From NCBI GenBank assembly GCA_946480655.1, contig CAMLKN010000022.1, positions 1 through 16,793 of the forward strand: 16,793 nucleotides of DNA, read 5' to 3'. How positions within the stretch are numbered: the stretch's first letter is position 1; every line of letters starts with the position of its first letter. The stretch is from an uncultured Devosia sp. (GTDB lineage Bacteria; Pseudomonadota; Alphaproteobacteria; Rhizobiales; Devosiaceae). Position numbers and translations under genes: made by a program. Shown one piece after another: positions 1-7,614 of this stretch. The notes under the pieces are model-generated. The model saw only the letters and a program-made list of their open reading frames with translations. It searched no databases and had not been told where the DNA came from.

Positions 1-977
1 TCGACGCGCTTGATCGCCCGCTCCATGAAGCGGTCATAGATGCTTTCCTGGATCAGGGCGCGGCTGGGACAGGTGCAGACCTCGCCCTGGTTAAGGGCGA
101 ACATGGCAAAGCCTTCGAGGGCCTTGTCGAAGAAGTCATCGTCCTCCTCGAGCACGTCCTTGAAGAAGATGTTGGGTGACTTGCCGCCCAGTTCGAGCGT
201 GACCGGGATGAGGTTCTGGCTGGCATATTGCATGATGAGCCGCCCCGTCGTGGTCTCGCCGGTAAAGGCGATCTTGGCGATGCGGTTGGACGAGGCGAGC
301 GGCTTGCCGGCTTCCAGACCGAAGCCGTTGACGATGTTGACGACGCCGGGCGGAAGCAGGTCCTCGATCAGTTCCATCAGCAGCAGAATCGAGGCCGGGG
401 TCTGCTCGGCAGGCTTGAGGACCACGGCATTGCCGGCGGCAAGCGCCGGAGCGAGCTTCCAGGTGGCCATCAGGATGGGGAAGTTCCAGGGGATGATCTG
501 GCCGACGACGCCCAGCGGTTCATGGAAGTGATAGGCGATGGTGTCGTGGTCGATCTCGGAAATGCCGCCTTCCTGGGCGCGGATGGCGCCAGCGAAATAG
601 CGGAAGTGATCGATGGCGAGGGGAATGTCGGCTGCCTTGGTCTCGCGGATCGGCTTGCCATTGTCCCAGGTCTCGGCCAACGCAATGAGATCGAGATTGT
701 CCTCGATGCGGTCGGCGATTTTATTGAGGATATTGGCGCGCTCGGCCACCGAGGTGCGGCCCCAGGCGGGGGCGGCCTTGTGGGCGGCATCGAGGGCGCG
801 CTCGATGTCGGCGGCCTTGCCGCGCGCCACTTCGCAGATGACCTGGCCGGTGATGGGCGAGGTGTTTTCGAAGGTCTGGCCATCGGCGGCATCCACCCAC
901 TGCCCGCCGATATAGTTGCCGTATTTGGCCTTGTAGGGCGACTTGGTGCGCTGGCCAATGAATTCTGGCTTGTTCAA
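1..977 (-). CDS. Aldehyde dehydrogenase, AcoD/ExaC type (C-terminus cut by window edge)
   Basis: NAD(P)-dependent oxidation of an aldehyde, probably acetaldehyde or a similar short aldehyde, to the acid in the cytoplasm. The visible 325 residues are the N-terminal two thirds of a family usually about 506 long. The text closely matches the AcoD/ExaC branch: [10 protein letters not shown] in the cofactor-binding domain, LELGGKSP with the general-base Glu at residue 262, and [11 protein letters not shown] with the catalytic Cys at 301. The start is a TTG at 977, giving [10 protein letters not shown]; it has GGAGG five bases upstream, and no ATG is available before the conserved region. It is divergent from a sigma-54 activator gene and has a -24/-12 promoter 37 bases or more upstream of its start, so activator-controlled, RpoN-dependent expression is likely. 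The exact substrate cannot be told from sequence. Confidence 0.95.
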   Translation of the reverse strand, partial: MNKPEFIGQRTKSPYKAKYGNYIGGQWVDAADGQTFENTSPITGQVICEVARGKAADIERALDAAHKAAPAWGRTSVAERANILNKIADRIEDNLDLIALAETWDNGKPIRETKAADIPLAIDHFRYFAGAIRAQEGGISEIDHDTIAYHFHEPLGVVGQIIPWNFPILMATWKLAPALAAGNAVVLKPAEQTPASILLLMELIEDLLPPGVVNIVNGFGLEAGKPLASSNRIAKIAFTGETTTGRLIMQYASQNLIPVTLELGGKSPNIFFKDVLEEDDDFFDKALEGFAMFALNQGEVCTCPSRALIQESIYDRFMERAIKRV

Positions 978-1013
978 GGTTTCCTCCCTTGGTGCTTGAA
1001 TGGAAGCTTCAAG

Positions 1014-1029
1014 AGCAATGGCCATGCCA
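1014..1029 (-). promoter_or_regulatory. Sigma-54 (-24/-12) promoter of the aldehyde dehydrogenase gene
   Basis: Read on the minus strand this is TGGCATGGCCATTGCT. It matches the RpoN consensus TGGCAYG-N4-TTGCW at every fixed position, with the GG and GC dinucleotides correctly spaced. Transcription would start near position 1003, leaving about 26 bases of leader before the TTG start at 977. An RpoN-dependent activator gene directly alongside makes the call strong. Confidence 0.85.
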
Positions 1030-1104
1030 GGGCGGCCAAACACCTGATCTGAAACGTCAAATCCAGACCCGGCGAGTTTCGCTTTACAGCTCCCCCAGAC
1101 CGGC

Positions 1105-1153
1105 GCAACACTTTGCAACAACCAGAGGCGATGGCGGACGCAACACATGTTGC
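1105..1153. promoter_or_regulatory. Candidate upstream activator sites (GCAACA / TGTTGC repeats)
   Basis: GCAACA occurs at 1105-1110, 1115-1120 and 1140-1145. The last is followed after two bases by TGTTGC (1148-1153), making a 14-base inverted repeat. The sites lie roughly 100-150 bases upstream of the expected start of the dehydrogenase transcript, a normal distance for sigma-54 enhancer sites. Binding by the adjacent AcoR-like protein is inferred from position and symmetry only. Confidence 0.5.
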
Positions 1154-1182
1154 AAACTGCCACACCTGGGAGGATGGAAAGA

Positions 1183-3027
1183 ATGAACCTATCGTCCGAA
1201 CTGGCTTTGGCCACGGCGCGCGAAAAATTCTTCTCCGGTCACCGCCTGCCGGATGGCGTGGTGCCCGACCCGATCCTGCGCAGCTGGCAGCGTTGCGCCG
1301 AACAGGGGCTCGATGCCGGGGACAGGCTCCGTGTGGCACCCCTAACCGCGACCGAACTGCGCCACCTGCAACAGGAGAACGAGGCGCTGCGGTTGTTGAG
1401 CCGGCCGGAGCTGATGAGCCTGCGCAGCGAGGCCAAGAACACCGACAGCGTGGTGATCCTCACCGATGCCTCGGGCACCGTGCTCGACGTGGTGGGCAGC
1501 GCCGAATTTGCTGGCGAGGCGGCACAGGTGGCCCTACTGCCGGGCGTGGCCTGGTCGGAAACATCGACCGGCACCAATGCCATCGGCACGGCCATGGCCG
1601 AACGGCGCGCCATTGCCGTGCATGGCGGGGAACACTTCTTCGAGCCGCATGGCATCCTCCATTGCGCGGCCTCTCCGATCTTCGACCCCTATGGCAAGCT
1701 GGCGGGTGTGCTCGACATGTCGGGGCACGCCAGCGCCGAACACACCCATGCATTGGGACTGGTGCGGCTGGCGGTGGAGCAGATCGAGCACCGCTTCTTC
1801 AATCGCGGGTTCGAAGACCGGACCGTGGTGCGGTTCCACCGCAGCAATCACCTCCTGGGCACGCCGCGCGAGGGTGTGCTGGTGTTCGAGGGCGAGCAAT
1901 TGATCGCGGGCAACCGCCGGGCACTGAGCCTGCTCGGCATGGACCGGGTGGCGTTCCGCAAGACCCGAAGGGAGGACCTGTTCGAGGCGCTCGAAAGACG
2001 GCTGCGCAGCCGGAACGGCGACGAATTCGCCGCATCCATCACCCATCCGGAGGCGCGGAGCGGGCGGGTGTTCGGCATACGCGCGCTCAAGGCGGATGGC
2101 GACGAGCCCTTCATGCTTGGGGCGACACGCGCAGACCTCGACAAGGCCGTCAGGCTGATCAATGCGCAAATCCCGGTGCTGGTGACGGGCGAGACCGGCA
2201 CCGGCAAGGAAGTGTTTGCCCGGCATCTGGCCAAACTTTCGAACCGCGCGCAAAAGCCCTTCGTGGCCATCAATTGCGCGGCGCTGCCCGAAAGCCTGAT
2301 CGAAGCCGAACTGTTCGGCTATGAGGCCGGTGCCTTTACCGGCGCGCGCAAGGGCGGGGCCAAGGGGCTGATCCAGCAGGCTGAGGGCGGCATCCTGTTT
2401 CTCGACGAAATCGGCGACATGCCCCTGATGCTGCAGTCGCGGCTGTTGCGGGTCTTGCAGGACAAACAGGTGGCGCCGCTGGGCGGGGGCACGCCCAAGC
2501 CGGCCGATTTCGTCGTCGTCAGCGCGACCAACCGGGACATCAAATCCATGGTGGAGGGGGGCACGTTCCGGGCCGACCTCTATTTCCGCATTGCCCAGTT
2601 CAGCGTGAGCCTGCCGCGCGTGGTGGACATGCCGGACCGGGCGGCGCTGGTGCAAAAACTGTGGCGCGGCCATGAGAAGGAACACGGCCCGCTGCCCCCG
2701 AGCGTGCTCGAGCGCCTTGTTGCCCACGACTGGCCCGGTAACCTGCGGGAGATGGCCAATACGCTCAACGCCACCGCCGCTCTGGCAGGGGCCGGGAACG
2801 CGGTGACGCTCGACGACCTGCCCAACCATATCCAAACCAGGGGACCGGTCGCCGTGGCGATGCTGCCGGATGGGCCATTGGGGAGCGTGACGGAGGCGAT
2901 GATGCAGCGGGCGCTGGAGCAGCATCGCGGCAATTTCTCGGCTGCGGCCCGCGCCCTGGGCATTGACCGCTCGACCCTCTACAGGCGGCTGGTCTGGCGC
3001 AGAGGGGATGACGCGGCACGGCCCTGA
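1183..3027 (+). CDS. Sigma-54-dependent Fis-family activator, AcoR-like
   Basis: Enhancer-binding activator of RNA polymerase carrying RpoN; predicted to control the divergent aldehyde dehydrogenase. The 614 residues show an N-terminal GAF-type sensor region (about residues 60-200, with [10 protein letters not shown]), then a sigma-54 AAA+ domain with Walker A GETGTGKE at 336-343, the sigma-54 contact loop GAFTGA at 383-388 and Walker B GILFLDE at 403-409. A C-terminal Fis-type helix-turn-helix follows ([20 protein letters not shown], 584-603). There is no receiver domain, so it senses a ligand rather than a kinase. Start chosen at ATG 1183 because GGGAGG ends nine bases before it; ATG 1147 and ATG 1174 are in frame but badly placed relative to that site. 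AcoR proteins respond to acetoin or acetaldehyde; the ligand here is unknown. Confidence 0.95.
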   Translation: MNLSSELALATAREKFFSGHRLPDGVVPDPILRSWQRCAEQGLDAGDRLRVAPLTATELRHLQQENEALRLLSRPELMSLRSEAKNTDSVVILTDASGTVLDVVGSAEFAGEAAQVALLPGVAWSETSTGTNAIGTAMAERRAIAVHGGEHFFEPHGILHCAASPIFDPYGKLAGVLDMSGHASAEHTHALGLVRLAVEQIEHRFFNRGFEDRTVVRFHRSNHLLGTPREGVLVFEGEQLIAGNRRALSLLGMDRVAFRKTRREDLFEALERRLRSRNGDEFAASITHPEARSGRVFGIRALKADGDEPFMLGATRADLDKAVRLINAQIPVLVTGETGTGKEVFARHLAKLSNRAQKPFVAINCAALPESLIEAELFGYEAGAFTGARKGGAKGLIQQAEGGILFLDEIGDMPLMLQSRLLRVLQDKQVAPLGGGTPKPADFVVVSATNRDIKSMVEGGTFRADLYFRIAQFSVSLPRVVDMPDRAALVQKLWRGHEKEHGPLPPSVLERLVAHDWPGNLREMANTLNATAALAGAGNAVTLDDLPNHIQTRGPVAVAMLPDGPLGSVTEAMMQRALEQHRGNFSAAARALGIDRSTLYRRLVWRRGDDAARP

Positions 3028-3182
3028 TCGGCGCGCGCATGAGAGCATCTTCTCGCTTCGCTTCGCAAGCCTGACCTGCACGAAAAAGCGGCACGCGAAC
3101 GGCTTGGGTGTCTGGACGGCAGGATTCAAACGTGTAGCAATGCGAACGCGATGGGAATGCCGTATCACCCCAGCGGAGTAGA

Positions 3183-4607
3183 ATGGCCGAAAAGACGCCG
3201 TTTGACGAAATGCACAATCCGGATGGGTCCGTTCGCGAACCCTACCGCGCCCTCTCGGAGTGGCTGGCGGAACAACCGGACAAGGCCCTTGCCCTGATGC
3301 AGGCCGATGCGGAGGCAATCTTCCGCAAGCTGGGCATCACCTTTGCGGTCTATGGATCGGAAGAAGGCACGGAGAAGGTCATCCCCTTCGACGTCATCCC
3401 CCGCATCATTGCCGCCAATGAATGGCGCCGGCTCTCCAAGGGGATCGAACAGCGGGTCAAGGCGCTCAATGCCTTCCTCTACGACATCTACCACCGCCAG
3501 GAGATCCTGAAGGCCGGGCGGGTGCCGGAGAAGCTCATCCTCAACAATGCGGCCTTCTGCCCGCAGATGATGGGGCTGGAGCCGGCCAAGGGCGTCTATG
3601 CCCATATCATCGGCGTGGATATCGTGCGGGTGGGGCCGGACGAATTCTATGTGCTCGAGGATAATCTCAGGACGCCATCCGGGGTCAGCTACATGCTGGA
3701 AGACCGCGAGGCGATGATGATCCTGGCGCCGGACCTGTTCCAGCGCACCAAGGTGGCGCCGGTCGAAACCTATCCGGAAAACCTGCGTCGAACGCTGGAA
3801 AGCGTGGCGCCGAACGGGTTCAAGGGAAACAGCCCCAATATCGCGGTGCTGACGCCCGGGATCTACAATTCCGCCTATTTCGAGCACTCGTTCCTGGCCG
3901 ACCAGATGGGCGCACAACTCTGCGAAGGGCCCGATCTCTTCGTCGATGGCGGCAAGGTCTATATGCGGACCACGACCGGCCCCGAACAGGTGGACGTGAT
4001 CTACCGGCGCATCGACGACGACTATCTCGACCCGCTGACCTTCCGGCCGGATTCGATGCTGGGCGTGCCGGGCCTGTTCGACGCCTATCGCGCCGGCAAT
4101 GTGACGCTGGTCAATGCGCCGGGCACGGGCATTGCCGACGACAAGGCGGTCTATACCTATGTGCCGGACATCATCGAGTTCTATCTCGGTGAAAAGGCGC
4201 TGCTGCAGAATGTTCCGACCTACAATTGCACCGACAAGGACCAGCGCGCCTGGGTGCTGGAGAACATTGCCGACCTTGTGGTCAAGGAGGTCCATGGCTC
4301 GGGCGGCTATGGCATGATGGTGGGGCCGACCGCCACCAAGGCCATGCATGCCGAATTCAAGCAGAAGATCGAGGCGCGGCCCGACAATTACATCGTTCAG
4401 CCGACGCTGAACCTGTCCACCTGTCCCACCCATATCGACGGCGACCTGTCGCCCCGGCATGTCGACCTCAGGCCCTATGTGCTGGTGGGCGACGAGGTGC
4501 GGATCACGCCGGGCGGATTGACCCGCGTGGCGCTGAAGAAGGGGTCGCTGGTGGTCAACTCCAGTCAGGGGGGTGGGACGAAGGACACATGGGTGCTGGA
4601 AGATTGA
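3183..4607 (+). CDS. Circularly permuted ATP-grasp protein (DUF404/DUF407)
   Basis: Predicted ATP-dependent carboxylate-amine ligase that would join amino acids or peptides through an acyl-phosphate. The 474-residue length is normal for the family. Family signatures include YVLEDNLRTPSGVSYMLEDR at 157-176, the nucleotide-loop-like GSGGYGM at 372-378 and the C-terminal GGLTRVAL region. There is no signal peptide, so it is cytoplasmic. Start ATG 3183 has GGAG four bases upstream. It is followed by an alpha-E gene and a transglutaminase-like gene on the same strand, the standard arrangement described for this cassette by comparative genomics (predicted peptide synthesis or tagging). No substrate has been firmly established for the family, as far as I know. 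A 148-base gap containing a hairpin repeat separates it from the next gene. Confidence 0.93.
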   Translation: MAEKTPFDEMHNPDGSVREPYRALSEWLAEQPDKALALMQADAEAIFRKLGITFAVYGSEEGTEKVIPFDVIPRIIAANEWRRLSKGIEQRVKALNAFLYDIYHRQEILKAGRVPEKLILNNAAFCPQMMGLEPAKGVYAHIIGVDIVRVGPDEFYVLEDNLRTPSGVSYMLEDREAMMILAPDLFQRTKVAPVETYPENLRRTLESVAPNGFKGNSPNIAVLTPGIYNSAYFEHSFLADQMGAQLCEGPDLFVDGGKVYMRTTTGPEQVDVIYRRIDDDYLDPLTFRPDSMLGVPGLFDAYRAGNVTLVNAPGTGIADDKAVYTYVPDIIEFYLGEKALLQNVPTYNCTDKDQRAWVLENIADLVVKEVHGSGGYGMMVGPTATKAMHAEFKQKIEARPDNYIVQPTLNLSTCPTHIDGDLSPRHVDLRPYVLVGDEVRITPGGLTRVALKKGSLVVNSSQGGGTKDTWVLED

Positions 4608-4678
4608 TGCTCATGGTTATGTCCAGTCCCGATAAACTCGTCGCTGACACCCGCTCGGCGTATGCTGCACATCCGGGC

Positions 4679-4756
4679 CATTCGAGCATAGCTCTCATGG
4701 CCTTCTCGCCTCAAAACGCTCCACCGGAGCGTTTTGCCCTGCGGGAGGGCTCGAAG
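4679..4756 (+). repeat. Palindromic intergenic repeat, copy 1
   Basis: The 73-base core (4684-4756) aligns without gaps to 16199-16271, with 57 of 73 bases identical. It has a small hairpin GAGC-ATA-GCTC (4684-4694), then an 11-bp perfect stem: CAAAACGCTCC (4712-4722), loop ACC, and the complement to 4736. A third possible hairpin, GCCCT-GCGGG-AGGGC (4736-4750), follows. Base pairs in the first two stems differ from copy 2 in a compensatory way. The element fills most of the ATP-grasp/alpha-E gap and ends on the first base of the alpha-E GTG start. No run of T follows, so it is not an obvious intrinsic terminator. Confidence 0.85.
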
Positions 4757-5706
4757 TGAGAATGCTCGGACGCACCGCCGCCAACCTGTTCTGGCTTTCC
4801 CGCTATGTCGAGCGGGCCGAAAACATGGCTCGCCTGCTCGAAGTGGGCTATCGCATGTCGCTGACCAGCCGCCGCGAGGGCAGCGCCAGCGAACACCTGG
4901 TCTCGATGATGCAGGCCGCCGAAGTGGACGAAGGCTTCGACGCCAAGCACAAGGTGGCCGATGTCGACACGGTCGCCCACTACATGATGTTCGACCCGGA
5001 CAATCCCTCTTCGGTCTATTCGTGCCTGCAGGCCGCGCGCACCAATGCGCGCTCGGTGCGCACGGCGATCACCACCGACATGTGGGAGAGCATGAACGGG
5101 GCGTGGCTCGAATTCTCGCAGATCAAGCCGCGCGATGTGCGGGGCGCCAAGCTTCTGGGCCTGCTGCAATGGGTCAAGCAGCGCAATCACGAGTTCCGCG
5201 GCGCGCTGCTTGGCACGATCCTCAGGGATGACGGCTTCAACTTCCTGCAGGCGGGCAATTTCGTCGAGCGGGCGGACAATACGGCCCGCATCCTCGACAT
5301 GAAATATTACGTGCTGCTGCCGCGCGCGACGCAGGTGGGGGGCGATCTCGACATCCAGCAATGGACGCTGATCCTGCGGGCGGCCTCGGCCCACCGGGCC
5401 TATCGGCATGTCTATCACGACCGCTACAAGGCCCATAACATTGCCGACTTCCTGATTTTGAGGACGGAAATGCCACGGAGCCTCGTGCATTGCGCCAACT
5501 ACGTGCGGCAGAACCTCGACAGCCTTGCCATGCTCTATGGGCGCCGGGAAAAGTGTCACGAAGCAGCCGAAAGCCTATTGGCCATGGTCGAGACCACGAA
5601 TATGGAAGCCATCTTCACGCACGGGCTGCATGAGTTCCTCAACGAGTTCATCGCCCGCAACAACCGGGTCACCGACAGCCTGTCGGAGTCCTATAACTTC
5701 TACTGA
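4756..5706 (+). CDS. Alpha-E domain protein (DUF403)
   Basis: Second member of the ATP-grasp/alpha-E/transglutaminase cassette. The 316 residues are almost entirely alpha-helical and open with the family hallmark MLGRTAANLFWLSRYVERAE. This is a normal full-length alpha-E protein. Its biochemical role is unknown; a scaffold or partner role with the ATP-grasp protein is suggested by constant gene linkage and by fusions in other genomes. I chose GTG 4756 because GGAGG (4744-4748) lies seven bases upstream. ATG 4762 would give the more usual start MLGRT but is 13 bases from that site. The ribosome binding site lies inside the third hairpin of the upstream repeat, which could affect translation. 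The next gene starts three bases after the stop, so the two are probably cotranslated. Confidence 0.92.
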   Translation: MRMLGRTAANLFWLSRYVERAENMARLLEVGYRMSLTSRREGSASEHLVSMMQAAEVDEGFDAKHKVADVDTVAHYMMFDPDNPSSVYSCLQAARTNARSVRTAITTDMWESMNGAWLEFSQIKPRDVRGAKLLGLLQWVKQRNHEFRGALLGTILRDDGFNFLQAGNFVERADNTARILDMKYYVLLPRATQVGGDLDIQQWTLILRAASAHRAYRHVYHDRYKAHNIADFLILRTEMPRSLVHCANYVRQNLDSLAMLYGRREKCHEAAESLLAMVETTNMEAIFTHGLHEFLNEFIARNNRVTDSLSESYNFY

Positions 5707-5709
5707 CCC

Positions 5710-6513
5710 ATGCGCATCGAAATCGACCACACGCTCAATCTGTCTGTCCCGCCCGGCTATGGGCAACTGGTGTTGCACCTGTTGCTCACCCCTGCCAGCG
5801 GGCCGTCGCAGACGGTGGAGAGCTGGAGCGTGGAAGTGGCCGGCATCGGCAATGCCGGGCGGCTGCGCGATGGCTATGGCAATGCGGTACATCTGGTGAA
5901 CCAGCCCCGGCCGGATGGAGAGGTGGTCCTTGCCGCGCGCGGGGTGATCACCACCCAGGACGTCCATGGCGTGCTGGGGCGTCCCGCCGGGGAGCCGGTG
6001 CCGGCGCTCTACAAGCGCGTGACGGCGCTGACCAAGGCGCCGGAGCATGTCATGGGCGCGCTGGGCGGCAAGCGAGCAAACCGGCTGGACACGTTGCATG
6101 CCCTGATGGCGCAGGTGGGCGAAACGCTGGGCCTACCGGAAGACGCTGGCGCGCCGGGCCAGATGCAGGCAACAGGCGAGCAGAGCCAGAGCCAGACCGA
6201 CGAGTTGCCGGGACCGCCGCCGGCCAGCGACTACGCGCATCACTTCATCGGTGCGGCGCGGGCACTGGATATTCCGGCGCGCTATGTCTGCGGCTACCTG
6301 GCGGCCGGCGATGGACACGAAGGGGGCCTGCACGCCTGGGCCGAGGCCTTCGATGATGGGCTCGGGTGGATCGGCTTTGATCCTGTGCACCAGATCTGCC
6401 CGACCGAGCGCTATGTGCGGCTCGCCGTCGGCCTTGACGCCGATTGCACACTGCCCGTCCGGACCGTGCCGGTGGCCGAGATCGCCCAGAAGGCCAGCGT
6501 GAGAGCTGGCTAG
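5710..6513 (+). CDS. Transglutaminase-like protein lacking the catalytic cysteine
   Basis: Third gene of the cassette, 267 residues. The N-terminal beta-rich domain (about 1-100) and the transglutaminase core resemble bacterial family members: IPARYVCGYL (188-197), LHAWAE with the catalytic His at 208, GFDP with the catalytic Asp at 224, and CPTERYVRLAVGLD (230-243). The nucleophile motif normally reads Gly-x-Cys-x-Asp before the YAH helix. Here it reads PASDYAHHF, so the Cys position is Ala172. A Gln/Ser/Pro-rich linker (about 150-171) replaces the usual segment before it. The other cysteines (194, 230, 246) are not in the active-site position. I see no frameshift. It may be a pseudoenzyme or binding partner rather than a protease or transferase. 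The start is three bases after the alpha-E stop. Confidence 0.88.
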   Translation: MRIEIDHTLNLSVPPGYGQLVLHLLLTPASGPSQTVESWSVEVAGIGNAGRLRDGYGNAVHLVNQPRPDGEVVLAARGVITTQDVHGVLGRPAGEPVPALYKRVTALTKAPEHVMGALGGKRANRLDTLHALMAQVGETLGLPEDAGAPGQMQATGEQSQSQTDELPGPPPASDYAHHFIGAARALDIPARYVCGYLAAGDGHEGGLHAWAEAFDDGLGWIGFDPVHQICPTERYVRLAVGLDADCTLPVRTVPVAEIAQKASVRAG

Positions 6514-6518
6514 CGGCC

Positions 6519-7454
6519 CTATAGACTCAGCACGAAGAGCCACCCCGAAATCGTCACGGCCGAAAGGACCGTCGAGATGAGGATGGTATTGGCGGCGACG
6601 CTGACGCCGCGGTCGTAGTAGGTGGCAAAGACATAGATGTTGATGCCGGCCGGCATGGACGAGAGCAGGATGCCATAGCGGGCAATGTCCATGGGCACCC
6701 GGAAGACCCAGATCATCAGCGCATAGGCGATCAAGGGGTGAATGATCAGCTTGATGAGCGAAGCGACCAGCGCCTGCTTCCAGTTGTCAGAAAGCTTGAA
6801 CTCGTTGAGCGCGCCCCCGATGCCGAAGAGGGCCGCCGGCACCACCGCCTGACCCAGCATGGAAAAGAAGGCCGCGACCGGTTCGGCAAGCTCGAGGCCG
6901 GAAAGCGACAGGGCAATGCCGCCCAGAATGCCCCAGATCAGTGGATTGGAGCCGACCCGCTTGACGGCGAGGACCAGGGTGGGGCCCAGCGGCTGGCCGT
7001 CGCGGCGGGTGAGTTCCATGGTGACCATGCCCAGGGTGAGGAGGATCGCGCCATGGAGGCCGATGATGGAGAGCGTCACCGGCAGCGCCCCTTCGCCATA
7101 GGCGCGGCTCATGATCGGCAGGCCGACAAGCACGGTATTGGTGAAGGTGCCGGAAAAACCCACTGCAACGCTTTCGCCCGGGCGATTGGCAAAGACACGC
7201 CGCGCCACGACGATGCCGATGGCAAAACAGACGAAGGCGCCGAAATAGTAGGGCCCGATAATGCCGATATTGAAGGCGGACCGGAAATCGCTGGTGCCGA
7301 TGGAATAGAACAGGAGGCATGGCGTGGCGAAATTATTGACGAAGGCGATGAGCGCCTTCACCCCCTCGGCCGGATAGAGCTTTTGGCGCACGGCCACATA
7401 GCCCAGCGCGATGAGCGCGAAGATGGGCGCGATAACGGCAAGAATGGAGAGCAT
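6519..7454 (-). CDS. AEC family (auxin efflux carrier-like) transporter
   Basis: Inner-membrane secondary transporter of 311 residues, the usual size for the family. About ten hydrophobic helices are seen in two halves, starting with MLSILAVIAPIFALIALGYV. A typical family feature is FSGTFTNTVLVGLPIMSRAYG in the first half; the second half has the SSMPAGINIYVFATYY segment. Substrates of bacterial relatives include malate and other small carboxylates; nothing here fixes the substrate. Start taken at ATG 7454 because it gives the standard N-terminus. An in-frame ATG at 7511 would add 19 residues of unlikely sequence. Neither has a clear ribosome binding site. Its stop is five bases from the stop of the convergent transglutaminase-like gene, and it is divergent from glpD. 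Confidence 0.9.
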   Translation of the reverse strand: MLSILAVIAPIFALIALGYVAVRQKLYPAEGVKALIAFVNNFATPCLLFYSIGTSDFRSAFNIGIIGPYYFGAFVCFAIGIVVARRVFANRPGESVAVGFSGTFTNTVLVGLPIMSRAYGEGALPVTLSIIGLHGAILLTLGMVTMELTRRDGQPLGPTLVLAVKRVGSNPLIWGILGGIALSLSGLELAEPVAAFFSMLGQAVVPAALFGIGGALNEFKLSDNWKQALVASLIKLIIHPLIAYALMIWVFRVPMDIARYGILLSSMPAGINIYVFATYYDRGVSVAANTILISTVLSAVTISGWLFVLSL

Positions 7455-7540
7455 CGGCCTGCGGTCCGGGCCTGGAGAAGGACACGATAGCCCTAGACCG
7501 CATGATCGCATGGGTCAATCATCATCTTGTATGGTAGATA

Positions 7541-7590
7541 AAACGAAACAAATCATCTCTACAAACGAAAGAAAGTGTCGTAGAAACGAA
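7541..7590 (+). promoter_or_regulatory. Three phased AAACGAA repeats, probable GlpR/DeoR-type operator
   Basis: AAACGAA occurs at 7541-7547, 7563-7569 and 7584-7590, with starts 22 and 21 bases apart, i.e. two helical turns. It lies 25 to 74 bases before the glpD start. The TTCG/CGAA half-site is of the kind bound by DeoR-family repressors such as GlpR. No glpR gene is in the window, so the regulator is inferred. Confidence 0.65.
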
Positions 7591-7614
7591 CCACAAGCTT
7601 CACAGGACTGCGGA

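Noticed and set aside
1105..1153. Short direct repeats as the beginning of a CRISPR array
   Set aside because: The units are only six bases, unevenly spaced and without spacers.
1534..3318. 594-codon open frame on the minus strand opposite the activator gene
   Set aside because: It is antisense to clear AAA+ and helix-turn-helix motifs, has no recognisable domain and a composition typical of high-GC shadow frames.
3165..4460. 431-codon minus-strand frame opposite the ATP-grasp gene
   Set aside because: It is the mirror of conserved ATP-grasp coding sequence and shows no motif of its own.
4712..4736. Intrinsic terminator after the ATP-grasp gene
   Set aside because: The stem is strong but no T-run follows, and the next same-strand gene of the cassette begins right after it.
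4607..4759. Independent 50-residue gene between the ATP-grasp and alpha-E genes
   Set aside because: Its second half is the palindromic repeat and it overlaps both neighbours' ends; no ribosome binding site is evident. I report the frame as a property of the repeat, not as a gene.
6100..6245. Frameshift hiding a normal transglutaminase Cys motif
   Set aside because: I looked for a G-V-C-Q-D-like string in the other frames of this stretch and did not find one; the frame used stays in register with conserved sequence on both sides.
7411..7614. N-terminal extension of GlpD
   Set aside because: The extra 68 residues read through the operator repeats and match nothing in the family; ATG 7615 has a ribosome binding site and the correct distance to the FAD motif.
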